This document shows, in pieces, positions 63,640-64,000 of a stretch of DNA of 64,000 nt; position 1 is the stretch's first letter; every line of letters starts with the position of its first letter. Source of the stretch: Echinarachnius parma. Its lineage: Eukaryota; Echinodermata; Echinoidea; Clypeasteroida; Echinarachniidae. The DNA is taken from positions 173,160 to 237,159 of the forward strand of contig JBAMJV010007390.1 in assembly GCA_037951105.1 (NCBI GenBank), given 5' to 3'. Both the position numbers and the translations under genes were made by a program. The notes below the pieces were generated by a model that did not search any database, was not told the DNA's origin, and worked only from the letters and a program-made list of their open reading frames with translations.

Positions 63640-64000
63640 GCTCAGCCCCGGGGGGGGGGGGGGGCACTCGAATTATTTTTTGACGGGGGTGTGCCGCACG
63701 GAACGCTGAAATGGGGGTCTGAAGAGCTGACTACAAGCACAAAATATAGGGTCTTTGGAGCTACAAAAACCCTGAAACGGGAGTTAAGGGGTCTAAGGAG
63801 CAGACTAAAACTACAAAATACATATACTTGGAGCTACCAAAGACCTACGGAAACCCTCAAAAAGGCTCAAATGGTGGTCCAAGGAGCCGAACTAGAAGAA
63901 GAATAATGGACTTGGCGCTACTCAACTACCTAGCCAAGTCATTCCGGGGGTCTATGGAGCGGCAATTTTTGAAAATCGGGTATCTTTAGAGCTGCGATGG
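63640..64000. repeat. Degenerate repeat after a poly-G tract, cut by window end
   Basis: G16 near 63649-63664, then loosely repeated units of about 70 bp containing GGGTCT(A/G)(A/T)(A/G)GAGC, ACTACAA and GGAGCTACAAA. The 71-codon frame at 63691-63906 is a product of the repetition. Confidence 0.6.

Overview
The window reads as nuclear DNA from a marine invertebrate animal, most likely a deuterostome such as an echinoderm or hemichordate. That taxonomic guess is inference from the repeat style and the gene model. The DNA is AT-rich, genes are split into short exons with GT-AG introns, and repeats are very abundant: miniature inverted-repeat elements (MITEs), microsatellites and long G/C homopolymers. 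There is no operon structure, CRISPR array, rRNA gene or complete tRNA gene.

Three genes can be supported. (1) 289-2498, plus strand: the last two exons of a small cysteine-rich single-pass membrane protein of unknown family, whose 5' end lies outside the window. (2) 14862-36905, minus strand: an apparently complete TTLL7-type tubulin polyglutamylase gene. I assembled 17 coding exons whose phases all agree; they sum to 2772 nt, or 923 residues, close to vertebrate TTLL7. A candidate RFX X-box lies about 1.5 kb upstream of the first recognised exon. (3) 42718-54413, plus strand: two candidate first exons (42718-42783 and about 53657-53764) that both end in phase 0 and fit the same downstream exon at 54184. 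This would be an unidentified gene with alternative starts, continuing out of view.

Region by region: 1-3.2 kb holds the cysteine-rich gene and its minisatellite-bearing 3' region; 3.2-14.8 kb is intergenic with several MITEs and a 60-bp minisatellite; 14.8-38.5 kb is TTLL7 and its 5' flank; 38.5-53 kb is intergenic or intronic DNA full of poly-G/C-bearing repeats and a 41-bp hairpin array; 53-54.5 kb holds the second candidate start and shared exon of gene 3; 54.5-64 kb is mostly repeats, including a 2.2-kb composite element with terminal inverted repeats.

The most unusual signal is in TTLL7. Seven of its 17 exons (1, 6, 7, 8, 9, 15 and 16) are accompanied in the adjoining intron by one to three decayed copies of one exon edge plus the neighbouring intron, usually at a period of about 140-200 bp. 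One intron (27615-29654) is built almost entirely from two such arrays, one growing from each flanking exon, with two younger MITEs inserted in them. A second signal is a TTAA-flanked MITE family with a central palindrome. Its GGGGCCCC core is largely kept from copy to copy while the arms change together so that pairing is preserved.
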